45,440 bases of DNA from Bacilli bacterium (GTDB taxonomy: Bacteria > Bacillota_I > Bacilli_A > RF39 > UBA660): NCBI GenBank assembly GCA_017525035.1, contig JAFXTH010000010.1:1-45440 (forward strand), given 5' to 3'. Below the pieces are notes generated by a model. That model made no database searches. It saw only the letters and a list, made by a program, of their open reading frames with translations, and was not told where the DNA came from. A program made the translations under genes and the position numbers. This document shows positions 16,458-26,167 of the stretch, one piece after another. Each line of letters starts with the position of its first letter. Within the stretch, counting starts at the first letter, position 1.

Positions 16458-19400
16458 ATGAAAAAGAAGAAAAAGAAGATCATAAAAATTAAAACAAAAA
16501 GAATAATTTTTGCAGCTCTTTCTTTTCTTCTTTTTTGTTTTGGATTAACTACTTTCTTCACTTATGGAGAATTTGTATCAACTTTTAATGCACCAGTAAC
16601 TGGAAAAGTTGATGAAACAATGCACATAAATGATTTATCCAGTGATTATAACTATTTTAAAGGACTTAACTATACAAAAATATTTAATCAAAATGTAATT
16701 CCAAGTGAAACAAGTACAGGATATTACAATGATGATTATCTAGTTAAAGTTAAGATTATATATGATGGTAAAGATATAAATGATTCATCTCTTGTTGGTT
16801 ATGTTTCTCCATTAAGTAGCGAGGATGTTAATAAATATATTTATTATAAATATTATGCATTAGAAAGAAATTCCAATGGAACACTTGCAACTGATAGTAA
16901 TGGACGTAATTATATAAGAGTAGAATTACCTGATAATCTATTTAGTAAAAGACCATATGTAGATGGAGTAGAATATGGATTTAATGGATGGGTATGTAAT
17001 TCTAGTGAAGATACTACATCAGGTGTATGTAACAACACTAAGATGTATTTTACAAAAGCTAATTATACAAGATATATGGACATAGCTTGTGATGGAAGAG
17101 ATGAATTTACAATTCATTTAAATGCCAGTTGGTATAGAGCAGATGTTGTTACATCATATTCTAATATTACAACATTCAATAGCATGTCAATGCAACAATT
17201 ACAACGTACTATAATCACATATGAAAACCATCCAGCTAAAGCTGTTTGGAACCGAAATTATACAACTATGGAATTTTTGCGTACTTATGTGCGTGGTGAT
17301 GATGAAGACGGTTATATGCCAGCATATACTTGGTATAAAACTGATCCAAATAGTAATTCATATACATATAATAGCTATAGTAGAAGGTGTAGAAGAAATG
17401 CAACATGTTACACATATACTGAAAATACTTCAGGCATAGTTAATGGAACTGAGTATACTGGTGGAACATTTGAATTTGTACCAAATTTCAATTCATGGGG
17501 AAATAATACTAGTACAACAATTAATACTTATAATGCTACTTATATGAATCTAGTTGAAGATCCTAATGGGTCTTATCAGATAACTGTTCCAATTACAAAT
17601 TATGTCTTTGATTTAGAAGCTGGCGATAGTGCGGCAGGATTTTTCTACAAAGTACAAAATCCAACAACTGCAATGGTTAACACAAGAGAATACTATAGTA
17701 GTGATGGATCAGTTTGTACTAATGCCAATAGTTGTCAAACAGCTTACAAATTAATTGAATATCAAGATAGTGTTAATAAATCTAATGGTCATTCAATAGC
17801 TACAATTGAAGAAAATGACGGAAATATAGTAGACAGAGATAATTACTATTATTTAGTAACAAGAGATTTAAATATATTTAGGTATACTAGTACAACTAAT
17901 TTAACAGCATCTAACTTAGCTCAAAACAGACCATTTACAGTAACTGGTGTTTCTGCAACTGGGTCTAATATTACTGGATCAATTAGTATTACTGGTAACT
18001 TAACTCTTCAAAACGATTTGGTAATAGAAAATATTCATTTCACAGGGGCTAATGCTGGAACAAGTAATAACGACTTTGGACAAATAGGTCAAACACCTTA
18101 TATTTACGCAAATTCACATAATTTAAAAATCGGAAGAAATGTAACAAATGGATCAAATAGTGCTAACATGGTAGCACATACTATTTATGGCGGATTAAAT
18201 GGACACTTTAGAGTAATCGTTGAAAGTGGTTTCTATAATGGTTACTATGGTACTTACAGTAGTGGTACTGCAACTGTTAATGAAACAGTAATCTTAGGTA
18301 GTGACTATGACCGTGCTTTAAATGATAATTCTAAAATAAAAATGTTTCTTGGATACTTAACTGGTAGAAATGGTGCAATTAATGCAGGTAATGCAGACAT
18401 TTATGGAGTTTTTGTAACATTTAAATGCGGGATGTATGGATATAATCCTAATGGAACACCAAGCAATGACGCTGATGGTGCAGGAGCTTACATAAGCGGA
18501 AGAGGTACTTCAGTTACTACACATGCAACTAATGGTATAAAAATTGAAGGTGGTTCAATTAATATAATCCTAGGTGGTTCTGGTTATAAATACAATAACA
18601 ATAATGGAGCAAATGCTGTTTATGTTGGTATGAGCGGTGGAGATGTAAGACAAATATATGGTGGAGCAACACAAAATACTACATATGGAAATAGAATTAT
18701 TAACATTACTGGTGGATTAATTCATTTTAGCGTTCTAGGTGGTTCTAATAGTAATGGTGGAACAGGAAGTAATATAGGTATTATTGATGGAGACACTATT
18801 GTATATGTTGGTGGCACTGCAGTTGTTGGTGATGAAACAGGTACATTAAATGACGTTGAAGCTGGTTCTGTATTTGGAGCTGGTGGAGGAGCTGAAGGAT
18901 ATCCAACTAGAGGTTCTGTTAAAAATTCACACGTTATCATTAATGGAGCAACTATTAATAATGGTGTATATGGAGGAGGAAACTTCGGTAGTACAGGAAC
19001 ACAAACAACATCTGCATCTAAAGCTAAAATAGAAATTTTAAGCGGTACAATTGAAAACGTTTATGGTGGATCTAAATCAGCTGGATTTAGTAAGAATGAT
19101 TATAAAGCAAACAGTGTAATTGATATAGATATAAGCGGTGGTACAATCGGAAATGTCTATGGTGGATCAAATACAACAGGTGATGTATATGGTTCAGTTG
19201 ATATGGATATTACTGGAGGTACAATTACTGGAAATGTTTATGGTGGAGGAAAAGGTGCTCCAACATTTGTATCTAATAACATCGATATAACTATAGGTAG
19301 ACAAGGAGTTGCTAATACTCCAACTATTCAAGGAAATATCTATGGAGGAAGTGCCCTAGGTATTGTTAACAGTAATTCAGCAAACGGTACTGCTAGTGGA

Positions 19401-22400
19401 AATACTTCTGTAACAATTAATAATGGTAATATAACTGGATCTGTTTTTGGAGGAGGACAGGGAGATGATACAACAACTCCATATGTTAGAGGAAACGTAA
19501 CAGTAACAGTTAATAATGGAACTCTTAATAACGTATTTGGTGGAAATGATATTAAAGGAACTCCTAATGGAACTATAAGAGTTTACATTGCAGGAGGTAA
19601 TTCAACAAACGTATATGGTGGAGGTAACTTAGCACCAATTAATACAAGTTATGTATATCTAAATGGTGGAACAGCAACCAATGTTTATGGTGGAGGTAAC
19701 CTTGCTAATGCAACTACTACAAACGTATATTTACAAGGCGGAAATGCTACAAATATTTATGGTGGTTCAAATCAAAGTGGTACAGTTACAACATCTAACG
19801 TAACTGCAACAAGCGGAACAACTTCAGCAATATATGGTGGAAATAATTTAGGTGGAACTACGACAACAAGTAACGTAACAATTAATGGTTCTACAATGGA
19901 TGTTGTATATGGCGGAGGAAATGAAGCAGCAACAGGAACAACTAATTTATATTTAAATGGTGGAACAATACCTAGTGCATATGCAGGAGGAAATAAAGCC
20001 GGAGTTACGACAAGAACTAACACTTCATTAAATGGTGCAACTGTTACAAATCTATATGGTGGAAGTAACACATCAGGTGATGTTACACAATCAAATATTT
20101 CAACATCAAGTGGAACAGCAACAAATATTTATGGTGGTAACAATATAGGTGGTAAAACACTTGCCTCAAATCTAAATATAAATGGTGGAAATATAAATAC
20201 TGTTTATGGTGGTGGAAACATTGCTATGACAGATGTAACAACAATTAACTTAAATGGTGGAACAATTATTAATGCCTTTGGTGGAGGAAACGAAGCAGGT
20301 ATTACTGATTCCACAACGGTAAAATTACAAGGAGCTACTGTATCAACAATATATGGTGGATCAAATCAAAGTGGTACAGTACCTGTTTCAAATATAACTG
20401 CAACAAGCGGAACAGCAACAACAATCTATGGTGGTAATAACTTAGGTGGTAAAACTAATACAGCCAATGTTACTGCAGGTGGAGCAAGCGTTAACACTGT
20501 TTATGGTGGAGGTAACGTTGCTGAAACAGATACAACAGTTGTTACTTTAAGTGGTGGAAACTTGACTAATGTCTATGGTGGAGGAAACCAAGCAGGTATA
20601 ACTGTTAGCACAACAGTTAATCAAACAGGTGCAACAGTAAATTCTATTTATGGTGGATCAAATCAAAGTGGAACAGTAGTAGCATCTAACATCAATCTTA
20701 CTGGTGGAAATTCAACTAACGTTTATGGTGGTAACAATCAAGGTGGTACAACAACTACTACTAATGTAAACGTAAATAATGGTTCAGTAACTAGCATATA
20801 CGGTGGTGGAAACTATGCTGATTCAACAACAAGTAACATAACAATTAATAATACATCTGGTGCAATTACTAATATCTATGGTGGAGGAAACCAAGCATCA
20901 GTTAATACATCAACTGTTACAGTAAAAGGAATTAGCCGTGTAACAAACTTATATGGTGGATCAAATCAAAGTGGAACAGTTAATACAAGTCATATAAGTG
21001 TTCCAACAGGAAATAATAATGTAGTAATAAACAATGCCTTTGGTGGTAATAACCGAGGTGGAAGAACAGTAAATGCTAATGTAGATATTAAATCAGGACA
21101 AATTACTTACCTATATGGAGGAGGAAACTACGCCGATACAGGATCAACAAATACAATTATCAACAATGCAACAATACAAGGGCATGTCTATGGTGGAGGA
21201 AACCAAGCATCAGTAGAAAATGATTCTATATTAAGAATAGAAAACGCTACAGTAATAGGAAATGTATTTGGTGGAGGAAACCTAGGAACAGTAGGAAATG
21301 ATACTAATGTATTTGTACAAAATAGTAATTTAGGTGCTAACTTGTTTGCAGGAGGTAATGGAACTACTGCAATTGTACATGGTAATACAGTTTTAAATAT
21401 AGGAGGAACAACAACAGTAGCAAATCACGTATTTGGTGGAGGAAATGCTGCTGCAACAGGAACTCAAGAAGCCAACAACTCAACAAGTTTAGTTAATATT
21501 GCTGGATTAACTTGTGGAGGAAATGTCTATGGTGGAGCTAATACTTCAGTATTATATGGAACAGTAAATGTTAATATTGGTAAAAATGTTGTAACAGAAA
21601 ATACACTTACAAAAGGCAATATAAATATTGCAGGTACTGTCTTTGGTGGAGGAGAAGCCAATGCATCAGGATCAGAAGTGTATGACTTCTCATTCATAAG
21701 TGTTACAACAGGAATAACAATTAATATAGACGCAGCTAGTCACAACACATTTGACATAGATGGTTCTATATTTGGAAGTGGTAATGCTTCAAGTACAAGT
21801 GGATATAGTAATATCCTAATCAAAAACTATGGAACTGAATCTAATTACAAAACAAACGTATCTATTCAAAGAGCATCATCTGTTACTCTTGAAAACTCAG
21901 TAATTGAACTTATCGGTGCAACAGATAGAACTAATGAATATTCTGATGTATTGTTCTCATTAAGTAGATTGGATGAAATAAATTTATTAAATAATTCGGT
22001 TTTATACTTAAAAAACGGTACTAACTTGGTTAAGAAATTCACAAGTGGATTAAAAGTAGGAGACACAATAACAAAAGAGACAGTTGAAATAGATGAAGAT
22101 GGATTAGATTCAAGAAATGTTAATAATAAATTATTCATTTATGAGGGTAAAAATATTAACATAGCAACAAACGAAAACATAACAGCATACGGAGAAGTAA
22201 GTGGAATGACATTCTTTGGAATGTTCTCATATGATAGAAATGGTAAAGTTTATACAGCACTTTATAATACAAACTATAACAATGATTCAACTGTACCATC
22301 ATCAGAAATCGTATACTTCACAAAAGGTAGTTATGTTTTAGGTCAACATAAAACAAATCACAATTATGAACAAGATGGATTCTATACTAACTATCCAAAG

Positions 22401-24395
22401 AGTGGTGAAACAGACAAAATAAAAGTTGATTATATTACACCAACTCCAGATGATTCTAACTATTATATGTGGGTAGTAGGAGACCAAGTAACATCAATTG
22501 AAATTAACTTAACAGCATCTAAATATTCAACATTAGGAACTTATGAGTTACCACTTATCAACTTCTACGAAGCTAATACAACATTCTCAGTTTTAGGATT
22601 TAACTATAATGAATTAGATAGTGATGTAGAGTTAGTTGATAAAGATGATATCCCAAGAATTGCAGCAACTCATGAACTTGCTGATAATCGTATGGCACTT
22701 GTTATGAAGACTAGTGATAACGGATGGTTAACAATAGGTAAGACAACATTCTTAACAAATGAATCATACTTTGATGGAACAGTTAATTATGTTACTGAAA
22801 ACTCTAATACAGTTCCAACATTATTGTTCTATTTATATCACTCTAAGAACTTAGAAACATCAGGTGATATGGGAACTGCTACAATATCAATGGTAGCAAT
22901 TGTTCCGATTGACGATTTAAATAATGAAGTAAAAAGAATAAATATTAATGTTAATTTATCAAGAGCATTATATACAACTGATGATTATGAAGGTACTATT
23001 ACAACAGGTAAAGTATATGAAATGTTTGCACCAGGTGTAGTTAATATAACTTCAAAGAGTGCCTTTACTACATACTATTCATTGTTTGTAGAAAAAGATG
23101 AGACAATCTACAGGGAAGGATACCACAGAGTATTATCATCAACATATAACTTCCCAGAAAATACAAAAATTACAATGATTGACTTATTAAGTGGTACAAC
23201 ACCAGAATATTACTACTATGTAGTAACTGCTAATGACTATAGAACAAAACAAGCAGAACTTGCATCCCATGGAGATGTTACATATCCACTTTCTAACTTT
23301 GTTAGAATGGGTAGTGATAATCCAAATAACCATTATAATGATGCGGCAAAGAACTTGTTGTATTATGACGATGACCTGGGTATTGCAGAAGAAGAGTTTA
23401 TCTTTATTGTAGACTTTAAGGAAGCGGGAATAGAAGAGGATGCTCTTGAAAAATATTTGTTATTAGAGCTTAGAAATAATGAAGATGAAATAATACTTTC
23501 AGTAATTGGTGTTCAACAGCAACAATTATTCTATAATTTATATGCAAATAAGGATTCAATCATTGATGTTAATGGAACACTATCTACAACGGAAGTATAT
23601 ATAGGTGAACAAGTAATGTTAAATGTAACAACAAACTTTGTTCAACAAAAAGTTAATAATACACCAATTATTGATACAAACTTCTATGATTATCGATCAG
23701 GTATAAAAATATCAATATTAGACGCAAATGATAATGTGGTTAATGGACCGAGTGTAATGGGATTATCCTATACGCTTGGTAACACAACATATTATCCAAG
23801 ATTTGATGGAACAGTAAGAATTAATGTAGCAGAACGTATAGCTAACGTATCTTCAAATATTACAATAAATACAGCAGGTAGTAACTTAGCATCCGGTAAC
23901 TACAAACTGTTAATCGAATCATTCGGATCTCCAGATGGTATTTATTATGGACTAACATCATCAGATAGTGTAACAATACCATTTACTGTTAAAAATACTA
24001 TTTATGGGTTAAAAACAGTAATTGATTCTGAACAGTTAATCGTGGATAAAACAACTGGAGAAACGCAAGGTGGTACAAATGCAATGGCATTTAACTTCCA
24101 ATATTCTAGTGGATTATTAAATCCAAATATTCGTGTATCACTATATAGAAGAGATTATGATGAAGTATATTCGAGTGTATATCACTTAGTTGATTTTAAA
24201 GATTTCTTTACAAATAACTTTAGTGATACAAATGTAGATAAGATGTACTTAGTATTCGATAATCCACAAAGTACAATGTCACAAGTTTTATACTTGAAAG
24301 AAAACTTAAAATCAGGAACATATAAGATTGTATTCTCTTTATATGACAACAACACGTATATTGGAGATGTTTACAAATATATTATTATTAAATAA
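16458..24395 (+). CDS. Giant YGG-repeat beta-helix surface protein
   Basis: A 2645-aa surface protein. A very basic start (MKKKKKKIIKIKTKR) and one membrane/signal helix (about 17-37) ending FTYGEFVST lead to a 450-residue region with an InlB-like YGFNGWVCN element and Cys pairs. From about residue 730 to 1730 there are roughly 39 short turns with (V/I)(Y/F)GG(G/S/N)N at each turn, rich in Asn, Gly, Thr and Ser, as in parallel beta-helix or beta-solenoid adhesins. Residues 1101-1600 form five higher-order units of about 99 residues. The last 880 residues are non-repetitive beta-rich domains, ending in YKYIIIK. No LPXTG motif or C-terminal membrane anchor is visible, so attachment would be through the N terminus or by association with other locus products. 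Likely role: adhesin or matrix scaffold. Confidence 0.85.
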   Translation: MKKKKKKIIKIKTKRIIFAALSFLLFCFGLTTFFTYGEFVSTFNAPVTGKVDETMHINDLSSDYNYFKGLNYTKIFNQNVIPSETSTGYYNDDYLVKVKIIYDGKDINDSSLVGYVSPLSSEDVNKYIYYKYYALERNSNGTLATDSNGRNYIRVELPDNLFSKRPYVDGVEYGFNGWVCNSSEDTTSGVCNNTKMYFTKANYTRYMDIACDGRDEFTIHLNASWYRADVVTSYSNITTFNSMSMQQLQRTIITYENHPAKAVWNRNYTTMEFLRTYVRGDDEDGYMPAYTWYKTDPNSNSYTYNSYSRRCRRNATCYTYTENTSGIVNGTEYTGGTFEFVPNFNSWGNNTSTTINTYNATYMNLVEDPNGSYQITVPITNYVFDLEAGDSAAGFFYKVQNPTTAMVNTREYYSSDGSVCTNANSCQTAYKLIEYQDSVNKSNGHSIATIEENDGNIVDRDNYYYLVTRDLNIFRYTSTTNLTASNLAQNRPFTVTGVSATGSNITGSISITGNLTLQNDLVIENIHFTGANAGTSNNDFGQIGQTPYIYANSHNLKIGRNVTNGSNSANMVAHTIYGGLNGHFRVIVESGFYNGYYGTYSSGTATVNETVILGSDYDRALNDNSKIKMFLGYLTGRNGAINAGNADIYGVFVTFKCGMYGYNPNGTPSNDADGAGAYISGRGTSVTTHATNGIKIEGGSINIILGGSGYKYNNNNGANAVYVGMSGGDVRQIYGGATQNTTYGNRIINITGGLIHFSVLGGSNSNGGTGSNIGIIDGDTIVYVGGTAVVGDETGTLNDVEAGSVFGAGGGAEGYPTRGSVKNSHVIINGATINNGVYGGGNFGSTGTQTTSASKAKIEILSGTIENVYGGSKSAGFSKNDYKANSVIDIDISGGTIGNVYGGSNTTGDVYGSVDMDITGGTITGNVYGGGKGAPTFVSNNIDITIGRQGVANTPTIQGNIYGGSALGIVNSNSANGTASGNTSVTINNGNITGSVFGGGQGDDTTTPYVRGNVTVTVNNGTLNNVFGGNDIKGTPNGTIRVYIAGGNSTNVYGGGNLAPINTSYVYLNGGTATNVYGGGNLANATTTNVYLQGGNATNIYGGSNQSGTVTTSNVTATSGTTSAIYGGNNLGGTTTTSNVTINGSTMDVVYGGGNEAATGTTNLYLNGGTIPSAYAGGNKAGVTTRTNTSLNGATVTNLYGGSNTSGDVTQSNISTSSGTATNIYGGNNIGGKTLASNLNINGGNINTVYGGGNIAMTDVTTINLNGGTIINAFGGGNEAGITDSTTVKLQGATVSTIYGGSNQSGTVPVSNITATSGTATTIYGGNNLGGKTNTANVTAGGASVNTVYGGGNVAETDTTVVTLSGGNLTNVYGGGNQAGITVSTTVNQTGATVNSIYGGSNQSGTVVASNINLTGGNSTNVYGGNNQGGTTTTTNVNVNNGSVTSIYGGGNYADSTTSNITINNTSGAITNIYGGGNQASVNTSTVTVKGISRVTNLYGGSNQSGTVNTSHISVPTGNNNVVINNAFGGNNRGGRTVNANVDIKSGQITYLYGGGNYADTGSTNTIINNATIQGHVYGGGNQASVENDSILRIENATVIGNVFGGGNLGTVGNDTNVFVQNSNLGANLFAGGNGTTAIVHGNTVLNIGGTTTVANHVFGGGNAAATGTQEANNSTSLVNIAGLTCGGNVYGGANTSVLYGTVNVNIGKNVVTENTLTKGNINIAGTVFGGGEANASGSEVYDFSFISVTTGITINIDAASHNTFDIDGSIFGSGNASSTSGYSNILIKNYGTESNYKTNVSIQRASSVTLENSVIELIGATDRTNEYSDVLFSLSRLDEINLLNNSVLYLKNGTNLVKKFTSGLKVGDTITKETVEIDEDGLDSRNVNNKLFIYEGKNINIATNENITAYGEVSGMTFFGMFSYDRNGKVYTALYNTNYNNDSTVPSSEIVYFTKGSYVLGQHKTNHNYEQDGFYTNYPKSGETDKIKVDYITPTPDDSNYYMWVVGDQVTSIEINLTASKYSTLGTYELPLINFYEANTTFSVLGFNYNELDSDVELVDKDDIPRIAATHELADNRMALVMKTSDNGWLTIGKTTFLTNESYFDGTVNYVTENSNTVPTLLFYLYHSKNLETSGDMGTATISMVAIVPIDDLNNEVKRININVNLSRALYTTDDYEGTITTGKVYEMFAPGVVNITSKSAFTTYYSLFVEKDETIYREGYHRVLSSTYNFPENTKITMIDLLSGTTPEYYYYVVTANDYRTKQAELASHGDVTYPLSNFVRMGSDNPNNHYNDAAKNLLYYDDDLGIAEEEFIFIVDFKEAGIEEDALEKYLLLELRNNEDEIILSVIGVQQQQLFYNLYANKDSIIDVNGTLSTTEVYIGEQVMLNVTTNFVQQKVNNTPIIDTNFYDYRSGIKISILDANDNVVNGPSVMGLSYTLGNTTYYPRFDGTVRINVAERIANVSSNITINTAGSNLASGNYKLLIESFGSPDGIYYGLTSSDSVTIPFTVKNTIYGLKTVIDSEQLIVDKTTGETQGGTNAMAFNFQYSSGLLNPNIRVSLYRRDYDEVYSSVYHLVDFKDFFTNNFSDTNVDKMYLVFDNPQSTMSQVLYLKENLKSGTYKIVFSLYDNNTYIGDVYKYIIIK
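18650..21660 (+). repeat. YGG-turn repeat region inside the giant gene
   Basis: About 39 coding repeats of 20-27 codons, each containing TATGGTGGA or a near variant (TTTGGTGGA), encode the beta-helix turns. Periodicity and reading frame are kept throughout. No spacer-repeat structure of CRISPR type is present. Confidence 0.85.
19758..21190 (+). repeat. Five-unit 297-base super-repeat
   Basis: The turn encoding YGGSN(Q/T)SG begins at 19758, 20055, 20352, 20649 and 20952, i.e. steps of 297, 297, 297 and 303 bases. Each unit has four turns in fixed order: YGGSN(Q/T)SG, YGGNN.GG, YGGGN.A and (Y/F/A)GGGN.A(G/S), allowing for small variants. This is a tandem duplication pattern one level above the single turn. 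Confidence 0.85.
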
Positions 24396-24405
24396 AAAAA
24401 ACTTA

Positions 24406-24414
24406 TGTTATAAT
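24406..24414 (+). promoter_or_regulatory. Extended -10 promoter for 24439
   Basis: TGTTATAAT with TATAAT at 24409-24414, lying just after the stop of the giant gene; the -35 region is weak. No hairpin terminator separates the giant gene from this promoter, so read-through is possible. Confidence 0.5.
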
Positions 24415-24438
24415 TATTATGATAGCGAGATGATAAAA

Positions 24439-24594
24439 ATGGATTTTGAAGAAGAAAAATTTGATGAAGATTTTATCTCACTTGATGCATTAAATGATCA
24501 AGAGATAATTGAACAATATCAAGAAACAGATGCTTTTTTGAAACTAGTAGAAGAAGAGATTAAAAAGACAGATGTAGGTGATTCAGTTGAATAA
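24439..24594 (+). CDS. Small acidic protein of unknown function
   Basis: A 51-aa acidic, helical protein (MDFEEEKFDEDFISLDALND at the start). I chose ATG 24439 because GAGATGAT (24427-24434), a near match to the anti-Shine-Dalgarno complement GAGGTGAT, lies 4 bases before it; the ATG at 24430 is inside that site, and longer frames start within the preceding gene. Its end overlaps the next gene by 8 bases, so it is translationally coupled to the coiled-coil protein. No family recognised. Confidence 0.6.
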   Translation: MDFEEEKFDEDFISLDALNDQEIIEQYQETDAFLKLVEEEIKKTDVGDSVE

Positions 24595-26116
24595 AGTTTT
24601 GGAACATTATAAAGAACTTTTAGAAGTATTACCAAGAAATAATGTTAAAAACTCAAGAATCTACATGAAAAAAGCATTAGTAATGAAACAAACCGCTGTC
24701 GAATTTAAAAAAGAATTAATAAGAGATATTAATAAAAGATATACAAATTTAGTTATAACAAAGAATAATGAAGATGTAACAATGTTAGAAAAAAATTTAG
24801 AAGATATAAAGCGCAATTTATATCTTCTAAATGATAACAATACTTCATATGAAAAAAGCAAATTAAATGAAGTATTATATGACTTAAAAAATTATTATGA
24901 TAATGATTTAATAAAAGTTAATAATGATATTAAAAAGAGCTTAGATATATTCAAAGAAGTAGGTGTAGTACTTACACCAGATGATTTTGATTATGGAATA
25001 GAGGTTAATTCCTATATGCAAGTATTCTTCAAAGAAAATAATCCAGAATCAAGTTTATTAAAAGAAGAATTTGATAAGCTATATTGGAAATGCCCGGATA
25101 TTATTAATTATATAAATCTAAATTTTAAACATTTATATTCAGAAAATCAAAAGAAATTTGAAAACTATTATATTAATAGATTAAATGATTTAAAGATAAC
25201 TAATAAAGAAGAATATTTAAATAATTATAAAAACGAATTATCAAAATATATGCTTATTAAGAATTCTAATATTAAAGATATACAAGATAAATTCTTAAGT
25301 GGTGAATTAGATGTTAAAGAATTTGAAGATTCAAAAATAGATAAGTTAAAAGAATCATTTTCTATTAATACAGCAGATGAAAAAGAACAAAATGAAAACA
25401 TCTTAAAACTTTCATTTACTTTGTATGAATACAAAAACTACTTGAAATTCAAACCTTTAATTGAAGAGATTAAAAAGATTTATCAAGATAAAAATAACAA
25501 AAGTATTACAAAGTCACTTCTTAAGAGTATTTCTAAATATGAAGGTAAAATTAATAAGCTTAATAAGAAAATTAAACGCAAGAAAAGATTCTTTGGTGGT
25601 AAGAAATTAGATAAATTCTATGAAGCGATTGACACTGAAATGAAAGAGTTAAGGCCTTTATATGAAGAACTTGAAAACTCTAAATTCAAAGAAGTTATTG
25701 TTAATAATTTGAATGATAATTCTACAATTTTAGATATGTTATTATTAATTGATGGTTATAAGATTAATTTAAGAAGATTATTAAAAGTTGATAACGAAGA
25801 TATATCTAATAATGAATTAGATAAAGAAATAGAATTATTAGAAGAATTTATTTATTATCCAAATAATACAATTATTAATAATATTACAATTAATGAAGAT
25901 AGAAACGTTGTGGAAATGATTTTAGATAAATATAAATTGATGAATGTTTCTATAACTGCTGAACAAATAGAAGAAACAAATTTAGAGATTATTATAGGTA
26001 CAGTTAATAAGTTATTAATAAGTAATTGTATTAATCAAAGTAATCTAAAATATGTTGATTTCAACAATATGGTTGAGATGAAAAAGATTTTAGAAAAAGA
26101 GAATATTAAAGTATAA
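24587..26116 (+). CDS. Coiled-coil cytoplasmic protein of unknown function
   Basis: A 509-aa protein rich in Lys, Glu, Asn, Ile and Leu, with long predicted helices and several coiled-coil stretches (for example around KEGKI..LNKKIKRKKRF, about residues 320-345) and no signal peptide or membrane helix. The TTG start at 24587 is preferred because AGGTGAT (24576-24582) lies 4 bases before it, the same spacing as in the upstream gene; GTG 24578 would fall inside that site. It could be a structural or scaffold protein; no enzymatic motif was seen. It is followed by a strong terminator and is coupled to the 51-aa protein upstream. Confidence 0.65.
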   Translation: MNKVLEHYKELLEVLPRNNVKNSRIYMKKALVMKQTAVEFKKELIRDINKRYTNLVITKNNEDVTMLEKNLEDIKRNLYLLNDNNTSYEKSKLNEVLYDLKNYYDNDLIKVNNDIKKSLDIFKEVGVVLTPDDFDYGIEVNSYMQVFFKENNPESSLLKEEFDKLYWKCPDIINYINLNFKHLYSENQKKFENYYINRLNDLKITNKEEYLNNYKNELSKYMLIKNSNIKDIQDKFLSGELDVKEFEDSKIDKLKESFSINTADEKEQNENILKLSFTLYEYKNYLKFKPLIEEIKKIYQDKNNKSITKSLLKSISKYEGKINKLNKKIKRKKRFFGGKKLDKFYEAIDTEMKELRPLYEELENSKFKEVIVNNLNDNSTILDMLLLIDGYKINLRRLLKVDNEDISNNELDKEIELLEEFIYYPNNTIINNITINEDRNVVEMILDKYKLMNVSITAEQIEETNLEIIIGTVNKLLISNCINQSNLKYVDFNNMVEMKKILEKENIKV

Positions 26117-26142
26117 AGAATGCCTACAAAGGCATTCTTTTT
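26115..26142 (+). terminator. Rho-independent terminator after the coiled-coil gene
   Basis: AAAGAATGCC (26115-26124) pairs with GGCATTCTTT (26131-26140), with one more T-A pair closing an ACAA loop; a T run follows. The stop codon forms the foot of the stem. Confidence 0.9.
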
Positions 26143-26143
26143 A

Positions 26144-26152
26144 TGTTATAAT
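26144..26152 (+). promoter_or_regulatory. Extended -10 promoter for the phosphoesterase gene
   Basis: TGTTATAAT with TATAAT at 26147-26152 lies only 15 bases before ATG 26168, so the transcript would have a leader of about 9 bases with just GGTGAT as ribosome site. Confidence 0.5.
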
Positions 26153-26167
26153 TGATATGGTGATAGT

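Noticed and set aside
18650-21660. Regularly spaced repeats that at first look like a CRISPR or minisatellite array
   Set aside because: Repeats are in frame, diverge mainly at the protein-silent level or in residues between the YGG cores, and have no constant repeat plus unique spacer pattern.
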